Source of the DNA: Opitutia bacterium
GTDB taxonomy: Bacteria; Verrucomicrobiota; Verrucomicrobiia; Opitutales; Opitutaceae
DNA length: 64,000 nt
Direction: 5' to 3'
Assembly (NCBI GenBank): GCA_016217545.1
Contig: JACRHT010000017.1
Span: forward strand, 1,054,001 to 1,118,000
This document shows positions 19,566 through 27,668 of this stretch, in pieces. The notes under the pieces are model-generated. The model was given only the letters and a program-made list of their open reading frames with translations, ran no database searches and was not told where the DNA came from. The position numbers and the translations under genes were made by a program. Position 1 is the stretch's first letter. Every line of letters begins with the position of its first letter.

Positions 19566-19850
19566 CCGCAACTCGCCCGCGGCGTCTTTGGCCAGCACCG
19601 CGAGCATCCGGGCGAACAGCCCACTGGCACACCAGCGTCGGTAACGCGCATAGACCGAGGACCACGGTCCGTAACGCTCAGGCAGATCCCGCCACGGCAG
19701 ACCGGTGCGCAACACGAAGAGGATAGCGCTGAGCATCAGCCGGTCGTCCTTCGGTGGTCGACCCCGTCGTCGCCGTCGAGTGGGACATTTTGTAGCAGTC
19801 GCGCGACGACTGCGATCAGATCAATTTTTTTAGCCGCGCCCACCGCGGCT
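19566..19850 (-). mobile_element. Remnant of an IS5-family (DUF4096-type) transposase
   Basis: On the minus strand, 19,778 down to about 19,566 encodes RRRRRGRPPKDDRLMLSAIL and continues LFVLRTGLPWRDLPERYGPW, SSVYARYRRWCASGLF, ARMLAVLAKDAAGELR. This is the conserved N-terminal DUF4096 region of IS5-group transposases. Upstream of it the frame meets a stop, and earlier sequence (EPRWARLKK in another frame) hints at a frameshift. The DDE catalytic domain is absent. So only a fragment of about 80 codons survives, sitting exactly at the point where the maturase gene breaks off. No intact terminal inverted repeats were identified. Confidence 0.75.
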
Positions 19851-19941
19851 CCGGGATCATCCGACGATCTGAACAGAACATGGTCCCGCTCTGACTCCTG
19901 TCCTCATTACCGGTTCCGCCATTTTGCAAACACACCCCTAG

Positions 19942-20316
19942 CTATCTGCAAGCACGGCCCGACTCATCGGTCGGCTCAACCCGAACGTCGGTAACAAGGG
20001 GCCCGAGAAACTTGTCACCCTCCGCAAACCTGGCGGAATCTCCGATGCTGATCTGCGCGGCCAGGCCTTGGCTGACCGCAAGGTAGACCGCATTTAGGTG
20101 GTGGCCGCGCACCCTGACTTCGTGGGCAGCGAAAACGACCACACAATTTGTCTCGTCCTCGGATAATTCGGCGCGAAGCAGGAGCGCATAGGGCAGAGCG
20201 ATCTGCTGACGGTGGGACTTCAGGCGCAAGCAAACGGCGGGGACATCCTGGGTGACAAGACAACCGGGATTGCGGGGTTGGTCTGCGCCCGGGAATTTGG
20301 GTTTTAGTCCGCTCAT
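19942..20316 (-). CDS. Hypothetical protein coupled to the relaxase gene
   Basis: This 124-residue protein starts at the ATG at 20316, which overlaps the relaxase stop by ATGA, so translation is coupled. The sequence is soluble, with strands such as CVVVFAAHEVRVRGHHLNAVY and an ending KFLGPLVTDVRVEPTDESG. I do not recognise the family. The open frame extends upstream to 20514, but that part is antisense-like to the relaxase C-terminus. Its position suggests a transfer-accessory role, which is inference only. Confidence 0.6.
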   Translation of the reverse strand: MSGLKPKFPGADQPRNPGCLVTQDVPAVCLRLKSHRQQIALPYALLLRAELSEDETNCVVVFAAHEVRVRGHHLNAVYLAVSQGLAAQISIGDSARFAEGDKFLGPLVTDVRVEPTDESGRACR

Positions 20317-23198
20317 AAGCGCATGCGCATGCCTTGGTCGGGGGCTTCGGAATGGCGGTGACCCGGTGAATAGTCCTCCGACGCATGGGAACAAACCCGC
20401 TCCACGGCCCGCACCGGGATGCGATGGATTTCTGGCGGAGGCAGAAATCGGACATCCGGTTGGGCAACGAGATAATCGACGACTTGCGCACGCACCTGTT
20501 GTAGGTAATTCCAAGCGCGGGCCAAATGGGTCCGTAGATCGGGACGGAATGATCTGGTGAATTCCAACGCGCTCGTGCGAGCTTCAGATCGCAGGCCCGC
20601 CGCATCGAGAAAATCTTCGCGATCAGGCACGAAGATTCGGACCGATTCACGACCGCGGGTAGCAGCGACATAAAGACCCTCACGGGAAGCGGCGCCGGCG
20701 AGGAAGACCTTATCCACGGTGACGCCCTGGGAAGCGTGCGATGTTAGCGCGTAGCCGTAGGCGACCTGCCGGGTATGCAGGGTGGAGCCGTCCTGCAGCA
20801 CGATCTGACCGGCGGCATTGACGGACTGAACCATCACCACGGCTCCGTTCGCCAACCGACGAATCTGCCCAGATGGGGATTCAACGCGGGCGATGGAGCG
20901 GAGCCGCAGCCGGTCGCCGGCCGTGACAGGATTGGGACGCTCTTCGCACACCGTCCACGTGAGTCCGGATTGGCAGGGAGATAGCGACAGCTCAGTGGTG
21001 CCGCGCGTCGCAATGATCCGACGTTTTTCTTTGCGAAGCACGCGCAATTCGTCGCCGCGCGAAAAATGCTTGGTGTCCTTGTGCGCCACCAGCACGTCAC
21101 CCGGCCGGTAGTTGCGAATGTTCTTCTGCTGGGCGTGGGTCCAGTCCTTCGCCCGCAGCGCCACGAACTTCTGGTCCTCGCCCGTGAGTTGTCCATTGGT
21201 TCGCAGGCGGTGCCGGGCGATGACGTTCAGTTGGTCGATTTCGGTCCAGGTGGGCGCGACCATCAAGGCCGTCTTGGCGCGCTCAGCCTGTCCGGTAGCC
21301 GTGCGCACCAACTTCGTTTCCAGCGTGGCTTGAAACCATTCGCGAACCATGTGCTCGCGGCGGAGCGCGGGATTTTCGATTTCGACCACGGCTCCCATGC
21401 GGTCCAGTCGCTTGAGTCCGGCCGCCACCCGACCGGCGGCCAGATCCTCCGCCGCGGCCTTGTAGGCGGGGTTGACGGCCTGTCGGTGGACCTCGCTCAA
21501 GGTCACAACCCGGACCCTCGTTTCCCGCTCGATGATCCGGGCGGCGTCCCCAGCCTCGACACTCTTGTGCTGGGCGGAATCGCCCACGAGGAGCAACCGG
21601 GCCTGCTGCTTCTCGGCGATGTCCACCAATTGCTTCAACTGGCGGACGGAAAGCAGCCCGTATTCGTCAACCACCAACACGCTGCGCTTGAGTGATTGCT
21701 GAAGGCTCTCGTCCACCAACAATCGCTGAACGGTGTGCGCACCGCCCAAGACATGGCCCGCGCCGGAATGACCGGCGGCGCCCTGTCGCTGGCCGTCCTC
21801 GTGCAGGATTGTCACGGCCTGGGTGCTTGGGGCGAAGCAGGCCATCCTGCAGTCAAACCGGGTGACGCCCTCGATCAGGGTGGCCAAAGTCTGGGTCTTG
21901 CCTGTGCCGGCCCGGCCTCGGAGGACTGTGACCACGTCCCTCGAATCAAGCACCTGCTCCACGGCTTGCCGCTGTTCGCGTGTGAGATGGCCGCCTTCGG
22001 CGTAGGCCACAAACCCGAAGCCACTGTCATGACGACCAACCCCGGCATTGAGCCGGTCCACGAGGCTGCGTTCGAGGTCCAAGGCCGCCTGCGTGGAAAC
22101 CTGCCCCTCCGCCCGTAGTAGGCGATCATCGACCGCAATGGCCGCCTTTGCCTCCTCCAATGAGTGCTGGCCGTAAGCCTCCCGGAGCACAGTGGCCGTG
22201 AATTCCTGCTCGGAAACGACCGTGCGGCGCTCGAACAGATGTTCGGCCGCGCGCGCAATCGCTTCGCTCAGGGCAAGCCTCTCGGGCGGCCCGGAGCAAA
22301 GGGCTCCGGTTTTGAGGGCCTGGAGCTGCGCCAATTCACCCTCGTTCACTTGGGCCAATTGGCCTTGGCGCACCTCATCCGGAGTCAGCTCATATTGCTT
22401 AGCCGCGCGGTTTTCTCGAACAAGGAGGGCAATTTCATCGCGGGAAAGTTCGCGGCCAAGTTCGACCTCGCGGACCTTGATGGCGGCATCGCGCTGCTGC
22501 GCCCGTTTTGAAAAGCGTTCGAGTAAATCTGAAGATACACCGGCCAGTTCGAAGCCGTGATCCCTGCGTTCGATGGCATAGCCGAGCCGTTGGACTTCCC
22601 GAGCAAGGGCATTGCGGTAAACCTCCGTCAGGTAACGGGTGTTTTCAAAGATGGCCGAGCTTTCCAAGGCCATGAGTCGGCCTGTCTCACTTGCCGTCAC
22701 GTTGAAGACGAAGGAGTGGGAATGCAGGTGCGGGTCCAGCGCCCGGCTTTCGCCGTGGCGGAAGACGGCAGCGGCGATGCCACCGGAGGCGACATGACGC
22801 TTGTTCAGGCCCCGACCGGTCTGGTGCCGGGCGAAGGATTCCAGCTCATGGAGAGCCTTCCGGACCGCGGTTTCATGGGCAGCGATCAGCCGGTCATCTC
22901 CCCCGATGAAGGCTTGGATCGAGACCGACTTGGGGGCGTTAAACACGGCATCGTAACCGGCCCGCCGGCCGGCGGCCATGCGCTCGGTGAGCTGTTCGTC
23001 CGTCAGAGCGTGGCGGTTGGCGGCAATACGCTCGAACGCCTCATCAGTGATCGCCGCTCCTTCGGCGAGCCCCACGGCGGCGCAGAGCCGCCCCTGGCAG
23101 TGGCCCTCCACCTTCATGCCTTGGGCATAGTAGTCGGCTTGCCGGAGGTATTCCCCCAGGGCTTTGCCGAAGCCTTTCACCATACGAATCGTCAGCAT
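20313..23198 (-). CDS. MobF-family conjugative relaxase-helicase (TrwC/TraI-like)
   Basis: This 961-residue protein starts at the ATG at 23198, preceded by a strong GGAGGTGGGGG ribosome site. The N-terminal relaxase domain has candidate nicking tyrosines in EYLRQADYYAQG (Y18, Y23, Y24) and the HUH-type metal triad in DPHLHSHSF (H157, H159, H161). A helicase domain follows, with Walker A GRAGTGKTQT near residue 430, Walker B VLVVDEYGLL near 510 and a C-terminal UvrD-like block (YGYALTSHASQGVTVDKV). By family it nicks oriT, stays bound to the 5' end and unwinds the strand for transfer. It is the main evidence that this island is mobilisable. A 124-residue gene is coupled downstream and a small gene is divergent upstream. 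Confidence 0.95.
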   Translation of the reverse strand: MLTIRMVKGFGKALGEYLRQADYYAQGMKVEGHCQGRLCAAVGLAEGAAITDEAFERIAANRHALTDEQLTERMAAGRRAGYDAVFNAPKSVSIQAFIGGDDRLIAAHETAVRKALHELESFARHQTGRGLNKRHVASGGIAAAVFRHGESRALDPHLHSHSFVFNVTASETGRLMALESSAIFENTRYLTEVYRNALAREVQRLGYAIERRDHGFELAGVSSDLLERFSKRAQQRDAAIKVREVELGRELSRDEIALLVRENRAAKQYELTPDEVRQGQLAQVNEGELAQLQALKTGALCSGPPERLALSEAIARAAEHLFERRTVVSEQEFTATVLREAYGQHSLEEAKAAIAVDDRLLRAEGQVSTQAALDLERSLVDRLNAGVGRHDSGFGFVAYAEGGHLTREQRQAVEQVLDSRDVVTVLRGRAGTGKTQTLATLIEGVTRFDCRMACFAPSTQAVTILHEDGQRQGAAGHSGAGHVLGGAHTVQRLLVDESLQQSLKRSVLVVDEYGLLSVRQLKQLVDIAEKQQARLLLVGDSAQHKSVEAGDAARIIERETRVRVVTLSEVHRQAVNPAYKAAAEDLAAGRVAAGLKRLDRMGAVVEIENPALRREHMVREWFQATLETKLVRTATGQAERAKTALMVAPTWTEIDQLNVIARHRLRTNGQLTGEDQKFVALRAKDWTHAQQKNIRNYRPGDVLVAHKDTKHFSRGDELRVLRKEKRRIIATRGTTELSLSPCQSGLTWTVCEERPNPVTAGDRLRLRSIARVESPSGQIRRLANGAVVMVQSVNAAGQIVLQDGSTLHTRQVAYGYALTSHASQGVTVDKVFLAGAASREGLYVAATRGRESVRIFVPDREDFLDAAGLRSEARTSALEFTRSFRPDLRTHLARAWNYLQQVRAQVVDYLVAQPDVRFLPPPEIHRIPVRAVERVCSHASEDYSPGHRHSEAPDQGMRMRL

Positions 23199-23411
23199 CC
23201 CCCACCTCCGGAAACCCAACCCGAACTGATCGAACAAATATCGCTCAAAACACCTGAACTCAACCACTCCAAACACTCACCGAAGACAAAACACTCACAC
23301 GATGAAGCAACGAAGACATTCCACCAACTCATCCATCTGAAACTCACATCAACAACGAAACCTGAATAACCAGACCACTGACCGACCAAAACCAAAAGAA
23401 AACAATGAGGA
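23199..23411 (+). other. Candidate oriT / relaxase control region
   Basis: This gap between the relaxase start and the divergent accessory gene is strikingly A- and C-rich on the plus strand, unlike any neighbouring sequence. It holds short direct repeats: AAACACTCAC at 23271-23280 and 23289-23298, and CGAAGACA at 23281-23288 and 23311-23318. In MobF systems the transfer origin and accessory-protein sites normally lie just upstream of the relaxase gene. A nick site cannot be identified by eye and no strong inverted repeat was seen, so the call rests on position, skew and repeats. Confidence 0.4.
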
Positions 23412-23507
23412 ATGACACCAACGTCCAAGCGTTGCCGCTTAGATTGCGCCCGAGGCGCTCCCCTTGCGCTACCCAAGCACCACGCATACAGTGACCCATT
23501 CACCACC

Positions 23508-24101
23508 ATGTCGCTGCCCATCCACTCCCCGCTTGCCACCACTCGACCCACCACGCTGTCCCAAGCCGTGGCCCAGGCGCGACACCCGCGCAACCACGCG
23601 ACCGCCCAGTTGGAACCGCATCGCGAGGAATTGCTGCGGTTGGCCCAAGCCGGCGAATCGGCCGAGTCGCTGGTCGGCGGCCTGTGGTTGATCGGTATCG
23701 AGATCGGCCGCGAAACCATGCGGCGGTGGCTCCAACGGGAATTAGGCCGCAGACCGGCCAAGCGGTCCCGGCGGCAAAAGCCGGTGAGAGGATCGCGAAT
23801 CGGGGCCATCTCCACGCCGACGAACCCGGTTGCCGCAGGGCCAGTTTTGGCCCCGGTAGCACCAGCGGATCGGGTCGCTGCCTCCCCGGCATCTCCAGCC
23901 GCCACGCCCACGCCGCACCCCGGCCCGGCACGCGGTGGCGCCAATGATCCGGTGCCACAAGGCACGAGGTTTATCCGCCCAGGCGAAACGCCATTGGAAG
24001 CCTGGCGCCGGCGGCAGGCCGAGGCAGGAGCTGGGACCTGTAACACGAGCGCAGCAACGGAGAGCGGACAGGAAAAGGTAATCGTCACCCCACCAGCCTA
24101 A
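23508..24101 (+). CDS. Hypothetical protein divergent from the relaxase, possible DNA-binding accessory
   Basis: This 197-residue protein is written from the ATG at 23508; the frame is open from 23412. Residues about 20-80 are helical (LEPHREELLRLAQAGESAES, then GIEIGRETMRRWLQRELGRR) and look like a helix-turn-helix followed by a basic tail. Residues 90-150 are Pro/Ala-rich and probably disordered, and a short helix (ETPLEAWRRRQAEAGA) ends the folded part. The family is not recognised. Divergence from mobF across the candidate oriT is where TrwA-like accessory proteins are encoded, so an oriT-binding or repressor role is plausible. Confidence 0.6.
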   Translation: MSLPIHSPLATTRPTTLSQAVAQARHPRNHATAQLEPHREELLRLAQAGESAESLVGGLWLIGIEIGRETMRRWLQRELGRRPAKRSRRQKPVRGSRIGAISTPTNPVAAGPVLAPVAPADRVAASPASPAATPTPHPGPARGGANDPVPQGTRFIRPGETPLEAWRRRQAEAGAGTCNTSAATESGQEKVIVTPPA

Positions 24102-24138
24102 CGGACACGAACCCCAGGAGGAGCGCGCACAGCGAACA

Positions 24139-25086
24139 TCAGTTCAATCCGTGTTCGCTCCAGGCGAACATGGATCGGCCATCCGGGGCCGGCACGGACC
24201 ATGGATCGGCTTCGCGGAGCCGTTCCGTCAGGGCGGCATGAAGCGAGACCCGCACGGATTGGTCAGACAGGTAGCCGGGGGCTGTCGAGTTGAACCAGCG
24301 GACCAGCTCACGGATCTTCTTACGGCTTCGCTTCGCCAGCATCCGGTAGTGTGGCTCCTTCGCGGCATACCACCCCCAGCGGTGTTGGTTGGTTTCCCAC
24401 CAAAGGGCCACGGTTCCTTCCAACTTCAGTTTGGACCGTCTGGTGCCCTCGCGGCGAAGGCCGGGCAGCGCGTCGAGCAGATACCCCTCGGCCGGATGAC
24501 CGTGCAGGAAGATTTGTTGCAGCCGACGGTGAAAGGCACCCCACCACGGCGGATGGATGCGCGCCAGACGTGCGGCCACCGCGTGCGTGGGTTCATCGGC
24601 AAAACAGGTGTCCGTGATCACGCGTGGGTCGCGTGTCGCCCAAAAGGCCTTGGCTGTTTTACGCCGGATATCCTCCACATGAGATTTGTGCTGGCGCTGC
24701 GTTTCAACGAAGGCGGCCTGTAATTGTTCCATCCTGTTGCGGAGCGTCACGACGGTTTCCGATTCATCGGCGCCTCCTGGGCACTGGGCGCGCCGTTCTG
24801 AGAAATAAGCGTGCTGGGCAGACTCCATTTCGTCCCGGAGCGACTGATAGGCCGGGCCGCCAGCCTTCTCGAAGGCGGGTTCAGTCACTCGCTCTTGGGC
24901 GAAGTCAAGCCGGCCGACCCAGCGGTGGAGTTGCCGATGACGAATTGCCGCGCTGATCTCGGTGACGAAGGGTGCCGCCAGCTCCGGACGGCCTTCAAGG
25001 CAGGGCGGAATCTTCGTAGCCCGCCAAACGCGGCTCACCGCCCAATCCGAAAGGACTTGGGTCCAGGAGTTGAATCCTCTGGGCAT
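24139..25086 (-). CDS. Hypothetical protein of the island
   Basis: This 315-residue protein is written from the ATG at 25086; the frame continues open upstream only through a GC-rich palindrome. It is rich in Arg, Trp and Gln, with a predicted coiled-coil segment (RNRMEQLQAAFVETQRQHKS) in the middle and basic segments near the end (KRSRKKIRELVRWFNSTAPG). No membrane segment, signal peptide or known catalytic motif is visible. It converges on the plus-strand gene ending at 24101, leaving 37 bp. Function unknown. Confidence 0.55.
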   Translation of the reverse strand: MPRGFNSWTQVLSDWAVSRVWRATKIPPCLEGRPELAAPFVTEISAAIRHRQLHRWVGRLDFAQERVTEPAFEKAGGPAYQSLRDEMESAQHAYFSERRAQCPGGADESETVVTLRNRMEQLQAAFVETQRQHKSHVEDIRRKTAKAFWATRDPRVITDTCFADEPTHAVAARLARIHPPWWGAFHRRLQQIFLHGHPAEGYLLDALPGLRREGTRRSKLKLEGTVALWWETNQHRWGWYAAKEPHYRMLAKRSRKKIRELVRWFNSTAPGYLSDQSVRVSLHAALTERLREADPWSVPAPDGRSMFAWSEHGLN

Positions 25087-25435
25087 CTTGGGTTGCAAAA
25101 GACCGGTATTATACCACAGGAGGCGATTTTCGCCAGCGGCGGTGCGGGCCGGCACTGGGAACACCCTCCCGTCGGACTCCGCGCGAGCGCTCTCCGTCCT
25201 CCGGGAGCGTGTTCCTTTCACGGCCGGCGATGGCCGGGAACGACTGCGGGAGGTCGGGGCGCGGCCCGCTGGCGCTCGCGCCCACCGCACCTGCGGCGCG
25301 TGGGCGCGGCCGACCCCGACCACCCGCAGTTTGCCCGGGTGGGAGCATCCATACGCACGGCTCTGCGAGGCTGCATTTGGTAGATAATAAGGCCATTGAC
25401 AGCGTTGATTAAGCAGCGGAGCTAGACGCTCGAAT
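25087..25435. other. GC-rich intergenic region with a long imperfect palindrome
   Basis: About 350 bases separate the 315-residue gene (minus) from the CDF-like gene (plus), so both upstream regions lie here. The centre is occupied by the palindrome described at 25234-25338. Beyond that, no tRNA or reading frame of conviction is present. The stretch 25381-25435, just before the CDF-like gene, is more AT-rich and probably carries its promoter, but no consensus boxes stand out. Confidence 0.5.
25234..25338. repeat. Long imperfect inverted repeat (about 105 nt hairpin)
   Basis: Paired blocks nest around a centre at about 25290. CCGGG 25234-25238 pairs with CCCGG 25334-25338; ACTGCGGG 25243-25250 with CCCGCAGT 25323-25330; GGTCGGGG 25252-25259 with CCCCGACC 25314-25321; and GCGCCCAC 25278-25285 with GTGGGCGC 25300-25307. 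Each pair is perfectly complementary, with small unpaired internal stretches between. Such an extended stem could be a structured RNA, a replication or transfer site, or a REP-like element. Nothing in the sequence decides between these. Confidence 0.7.
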
Positions 25436-26023
25436 ATGAGCGATTGCGGATGCAGTTTCGAGGCACGCGACGCGGAGCAACGGAAAGTGCTGATGCGGCT
25501 GCTTACGATCAACGGCACGATGTTCGTGACGGAAATGGTGGTCGGACTGCTGGCCCATTCGACGGGCGTCATGGCTGACTCACTGGACATGCTGGCCGAC
25601 GCCTTGGTCTACGGCACGGGACTCTACGCGATCGGGCGGTCCGCCATGACCAAGCACCGGGCGGCCTTTTGGAGCGGCATCTTCCAAGTGGTGCTCGCCG
25701 GTTCCATCCTCGTCGAAGTGGCGCGGCGGGCCATTTACGGGAGCGAGCCGAATTCGACGCTCATGATGGCCGTCTCCATGGTGGCGTTGGCAGCGAACGC
25801 TTACGGCCTGAAACTGCTCTCGAAGCATCGGAACGGCGAAGTGCACCTGCGGGCAAGCTGGATATTCTCCCGCAGCGACGTGATCGCGAACGCCGGCGTC
25901 ATCCTGGCCGGTGTGCTGGTGGCGGTCACCGACTCGCGGTGGCCGGACCTCATCGTGGGCACCGCGATTGCCGCGGTGGTCCTGCACGGTGGACGCGAAA
26001 TCCTCCGGGAAGCGAACGCATGA
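25436..26023 (+). CDS. Cation diffusion facilitator-like transporter, membrane domain only
   Basis: This 195-residue membrane protein has about six hydrophobic helices and the CDF repeat signatures GVMADSLDMLADALVYG (helix 2) and WIFSRSDVIANAGVILAG (helix 5), with Asp pairs placed as in metal sites. The C-terminal cytoplasmic metal-binding domain of ordinary CDF proteins (about 100 more residues) is absent. A Cys pair opens the protein (SDCGCSFEA). Short CDF relatives of this type occur near metal-resistance genes. The mer operon 2.5 kb away suggests metal export, but the ion is unknown. Confidence 0.8.
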   Translation: MSDCGCSFEARDAEQRKVLMRLLTINGTMFVTEMVVGLLAHSTGVMADSLDMLADALVYGTGLYAIGRSAMTKHRAAFWSGIFQVVLAGSILVEVARRAIYGSEPNSTLMMAVSMVALAANAYGLKLLSKHRNGEVHLRASWIFSRSDVIANAGVILAGVLVAVTDSRWPDLIVGTAIAAVVLHGGREILREANA

Positions 26024-26148
26024 GCGCCTGACTAAACCTTTGACCTGCCGCACGCTCGACGGAGTGAACGCGACGATAAACTCAGCCACAAAAGGCTGGC
26101 CGGACCAGCAGGACCGCGCCGACCTGAGTCCGCCGACTGGAGAACACG

Positions 26149-26553
26149 TTAGCCCTGTTTCTTGTGGGGCGGCGATTCCACCAATGCGACGCTGATCAAC
26201 CGAACGGCGGCATCGATTCCTTGCATCCTCTGCTCCGTGGCGGTGCGCCGCTTGATCGGGATCGGCGATTTGGACGCATGCTTGCGCCATTGCTCGCACC
26301 GCAACCGAAGCTCGTCAGCCAAGGCCTGGAGCAAGATCAGCAGATCCTCCGCCTCGCTCCTCCCCAGTTCGACGACCGTGTGCTGTTTGACGCTGCAAGA
26401 CCGCAGGCCAAAACCGGTGGCGATTCCCGTTCCTTCCAGATGAGACAACAGATCGAAAGGCAGCCGCACGATCACGCCGGGAAATTGTGGCCGCCCCGGG
26501 GGCGCTCCCCGGGACGGCCGGCCCGTTGTGCGCGCGTCGCGAGACGATGGCAT
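26149..26553 (-). CDS. Hypothetical protein coupled to a response regulator
   Basis: This 134-residue soluble protein begins one base inside the stop codon of the receiver-domain gene (TGATG), so it is translationally coupled. After a Pro/Arg-rich N-terminus it has a strand-helix segment (GVIVRLPFDLLSHLEGTG) and a helical part with ELGRSEAEDLLILLQALADE and LRLRCEQWRKHASK. The pattern is reminiscent of PilZ- or chemotaxis-associated small proteins, but I do not recognise it. Function unknown; a partner in the same signalling pathway as the response regulator is a fair inference. Confidence 0.55.
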   Translation of the reverse strand: MPSSRDARTTGRPSRGAPPGRPQFPGVIVRLPFDLLSHLEGTGIATGFGLRSCSVKQHTVVELGRSEAEDLLILLQALADELRLRCEQWRKHASKSPIPIKRRTATEQRMQGIDAAVRLISVALVESPPHKKQG

Positions 26554-27116
26554 CAGGACGAGGGTGACCGGGCTTCCGCGTCAGGTCCCGTGCGCGGCGG
26601 GAGCAGGGCAAGACCCTGCTCAAGTTCAGCCAACAGTTGCGTCCACTCAAAAGGCTTGTGGAAGACCATCCTCCCGCCCGCTTTGGCGCAGTCCTCATCG
26701 AGTTCCCGGTAATGAATGCCGGTCATGAACCAGACCTGGAGCTGTCGGCCCGTCTCCCGTGCGACCGCCTGCAATTGGGCGCAGGTCTGAAAGCCGTTCA
26801 TCCCCGGCATCTGGATATCCAGCAGGACACCATCAATCTGCTCCCGGCGGTAAGTTTCCAATGCCGCCAGGCCCGAATCGGCCTTGAAGGTCCGGTAACC
26901 GCAGACCTCCAGGTAATAGGCGACCGAGATGCAGACCGAAGATAGATCGTCCACCACCAACAGGGTCCGGGGCGGTGCTGCTCTTGGTGGCACTCCGCTA
27001 CCGTCGGTCCCGACGGCGGGTTGCGGTTCCCCGATCATGGCCTGTAGAGGGCCATCTCCGGTTGAGGGGTTTGGGGGACGATTATTTTGGGCCATGACAA
27101 TCTTGGGGAACACCAC
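26553..27116 (-). CDS. Single-domain response regulator (receiver domain)
   Basis: This 187-residue protein has a disordered N-terminal extension of about 48 residues followed by a receiver domain. The acidic pocket is LLVVDDLSS, the phospho-acceptor Asp is in GVLLDIQMPGMNGFQ, the conserved Thr is in VWFMTGIH and the Lys is in VFHKPFEW. There is no output domain, so it probably acts through protein contact, like CheY or Spo0F. An ATG at 27095 is an alternative start. No histidine kinase is encoded nearby, so its phosphate donor must lie elsewhere. The 134-residue gene follows it. Confidence 0.88.
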   Translation of the reverse strand: MVFPKIVMAQNNRPPNPSTGDGPLQAMIGEPQPAVGTDGSGVPPRAAPPRTLLVVDDLSSVCISVAYYLEVCGYRTFKADSGLAALETYRREQIDGVLLDIQMPGMNGFQTCAQLQAVARETGRQLQVWFMTGIHYRELDEDCAKAGGRMVFHKPFEWTQLLAELEQGLALLPPRTGPDAEARSPSS

Positions 27117-27202
27117 ACTACGCTGGCCCGGCGCGTGCGGTGTCGGCAGTTTCCGGCTGAACCAATCGGAATCAACCGCAAAGGAGGAAGATCAGGGGAA
27201 GG

Positions 27203-27643
27203 TTAGGGCTGGGTGCGGGAGATCGGTTGGAGAATTTTTGAGGGGACCGCCGGCCGGGTATCTTCGACTGCCCGCAGCAGTTCCGCCAGCGCGATGTTCT
27301 TGGAGAATATGCCGTCCACGCGTAGGCCACGATAGCCATGTTCCTCCTCCGGTTTCAGCAGTGACGTATAGACGTAGATCCGCCCGCGAAAGGTCGTCTG
27401 GCGCAGAAGCTGGACCAGTTCCAGCCCGGTGAATCCGGGCATCCGATGGTCGGTGATGACGACGTCGATGCGGTCCATTTCCTCGAGCAGGATGTCCCAG
27501 GCTGCGTGTCCGTTCTCCGCCGCGCACACCCGGTGCCCCGCCGACTCCAGCAGGCCCGTGACCGCTTCACGGAAGAAGCGGTCGTCTTCGGCGCAGAGGA
27601 TGTGGAGCAGTCGTTTTTGGGGTTCTGAAACACTCATTATCAT
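27203..27643 (-). CDS. Second single-domain response regulator
   Basis: This 146-residue protein consists almost entirely of a receiver domain: acidic pair in LCAEDDRFFREAV, phospho-acceptor Asp in VVITDHRMPGFTGLEL, Thr in IYVYTSLL and Lys in GIFSKNIAL. ATG codons at 27643 and 27637 are both possible starts. It has no DNA-binding output. It lies 86 bp upstream of the first receiver gene on the same strand, so the two orphan regulators probably form one signalling unit. Divergent upstream is an XRE-type regulator gene whose start is only 25 bp away, so the two promoters overlap. Confidence 0.88.
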   Translation of the reverse strand: MIMSVSEPQKRLLHILCAEDDRFFREAVTGLLESAGHRVCAAENGHAAWDILLEEMDRIDVVITDHRMPGFTGLELVQLLRQTTFRGRIYVYTSLLKPEEEHGYRGLRVDGIFSKNIALAELLRAVEDTRPAVPSKILQPISRTQP

Positions 27644-27668
27644 AAATCACCGGATTTGCGGAGGTGAT

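Noticed and set aside
20015-20683. Minus-strand frame overlapping the relaxase C-terminus
   Set aside because: It is out of frame with the relaxase and the coupled 124-residue gene, and has Arg/Ser-rich composition without a recognisable domain.
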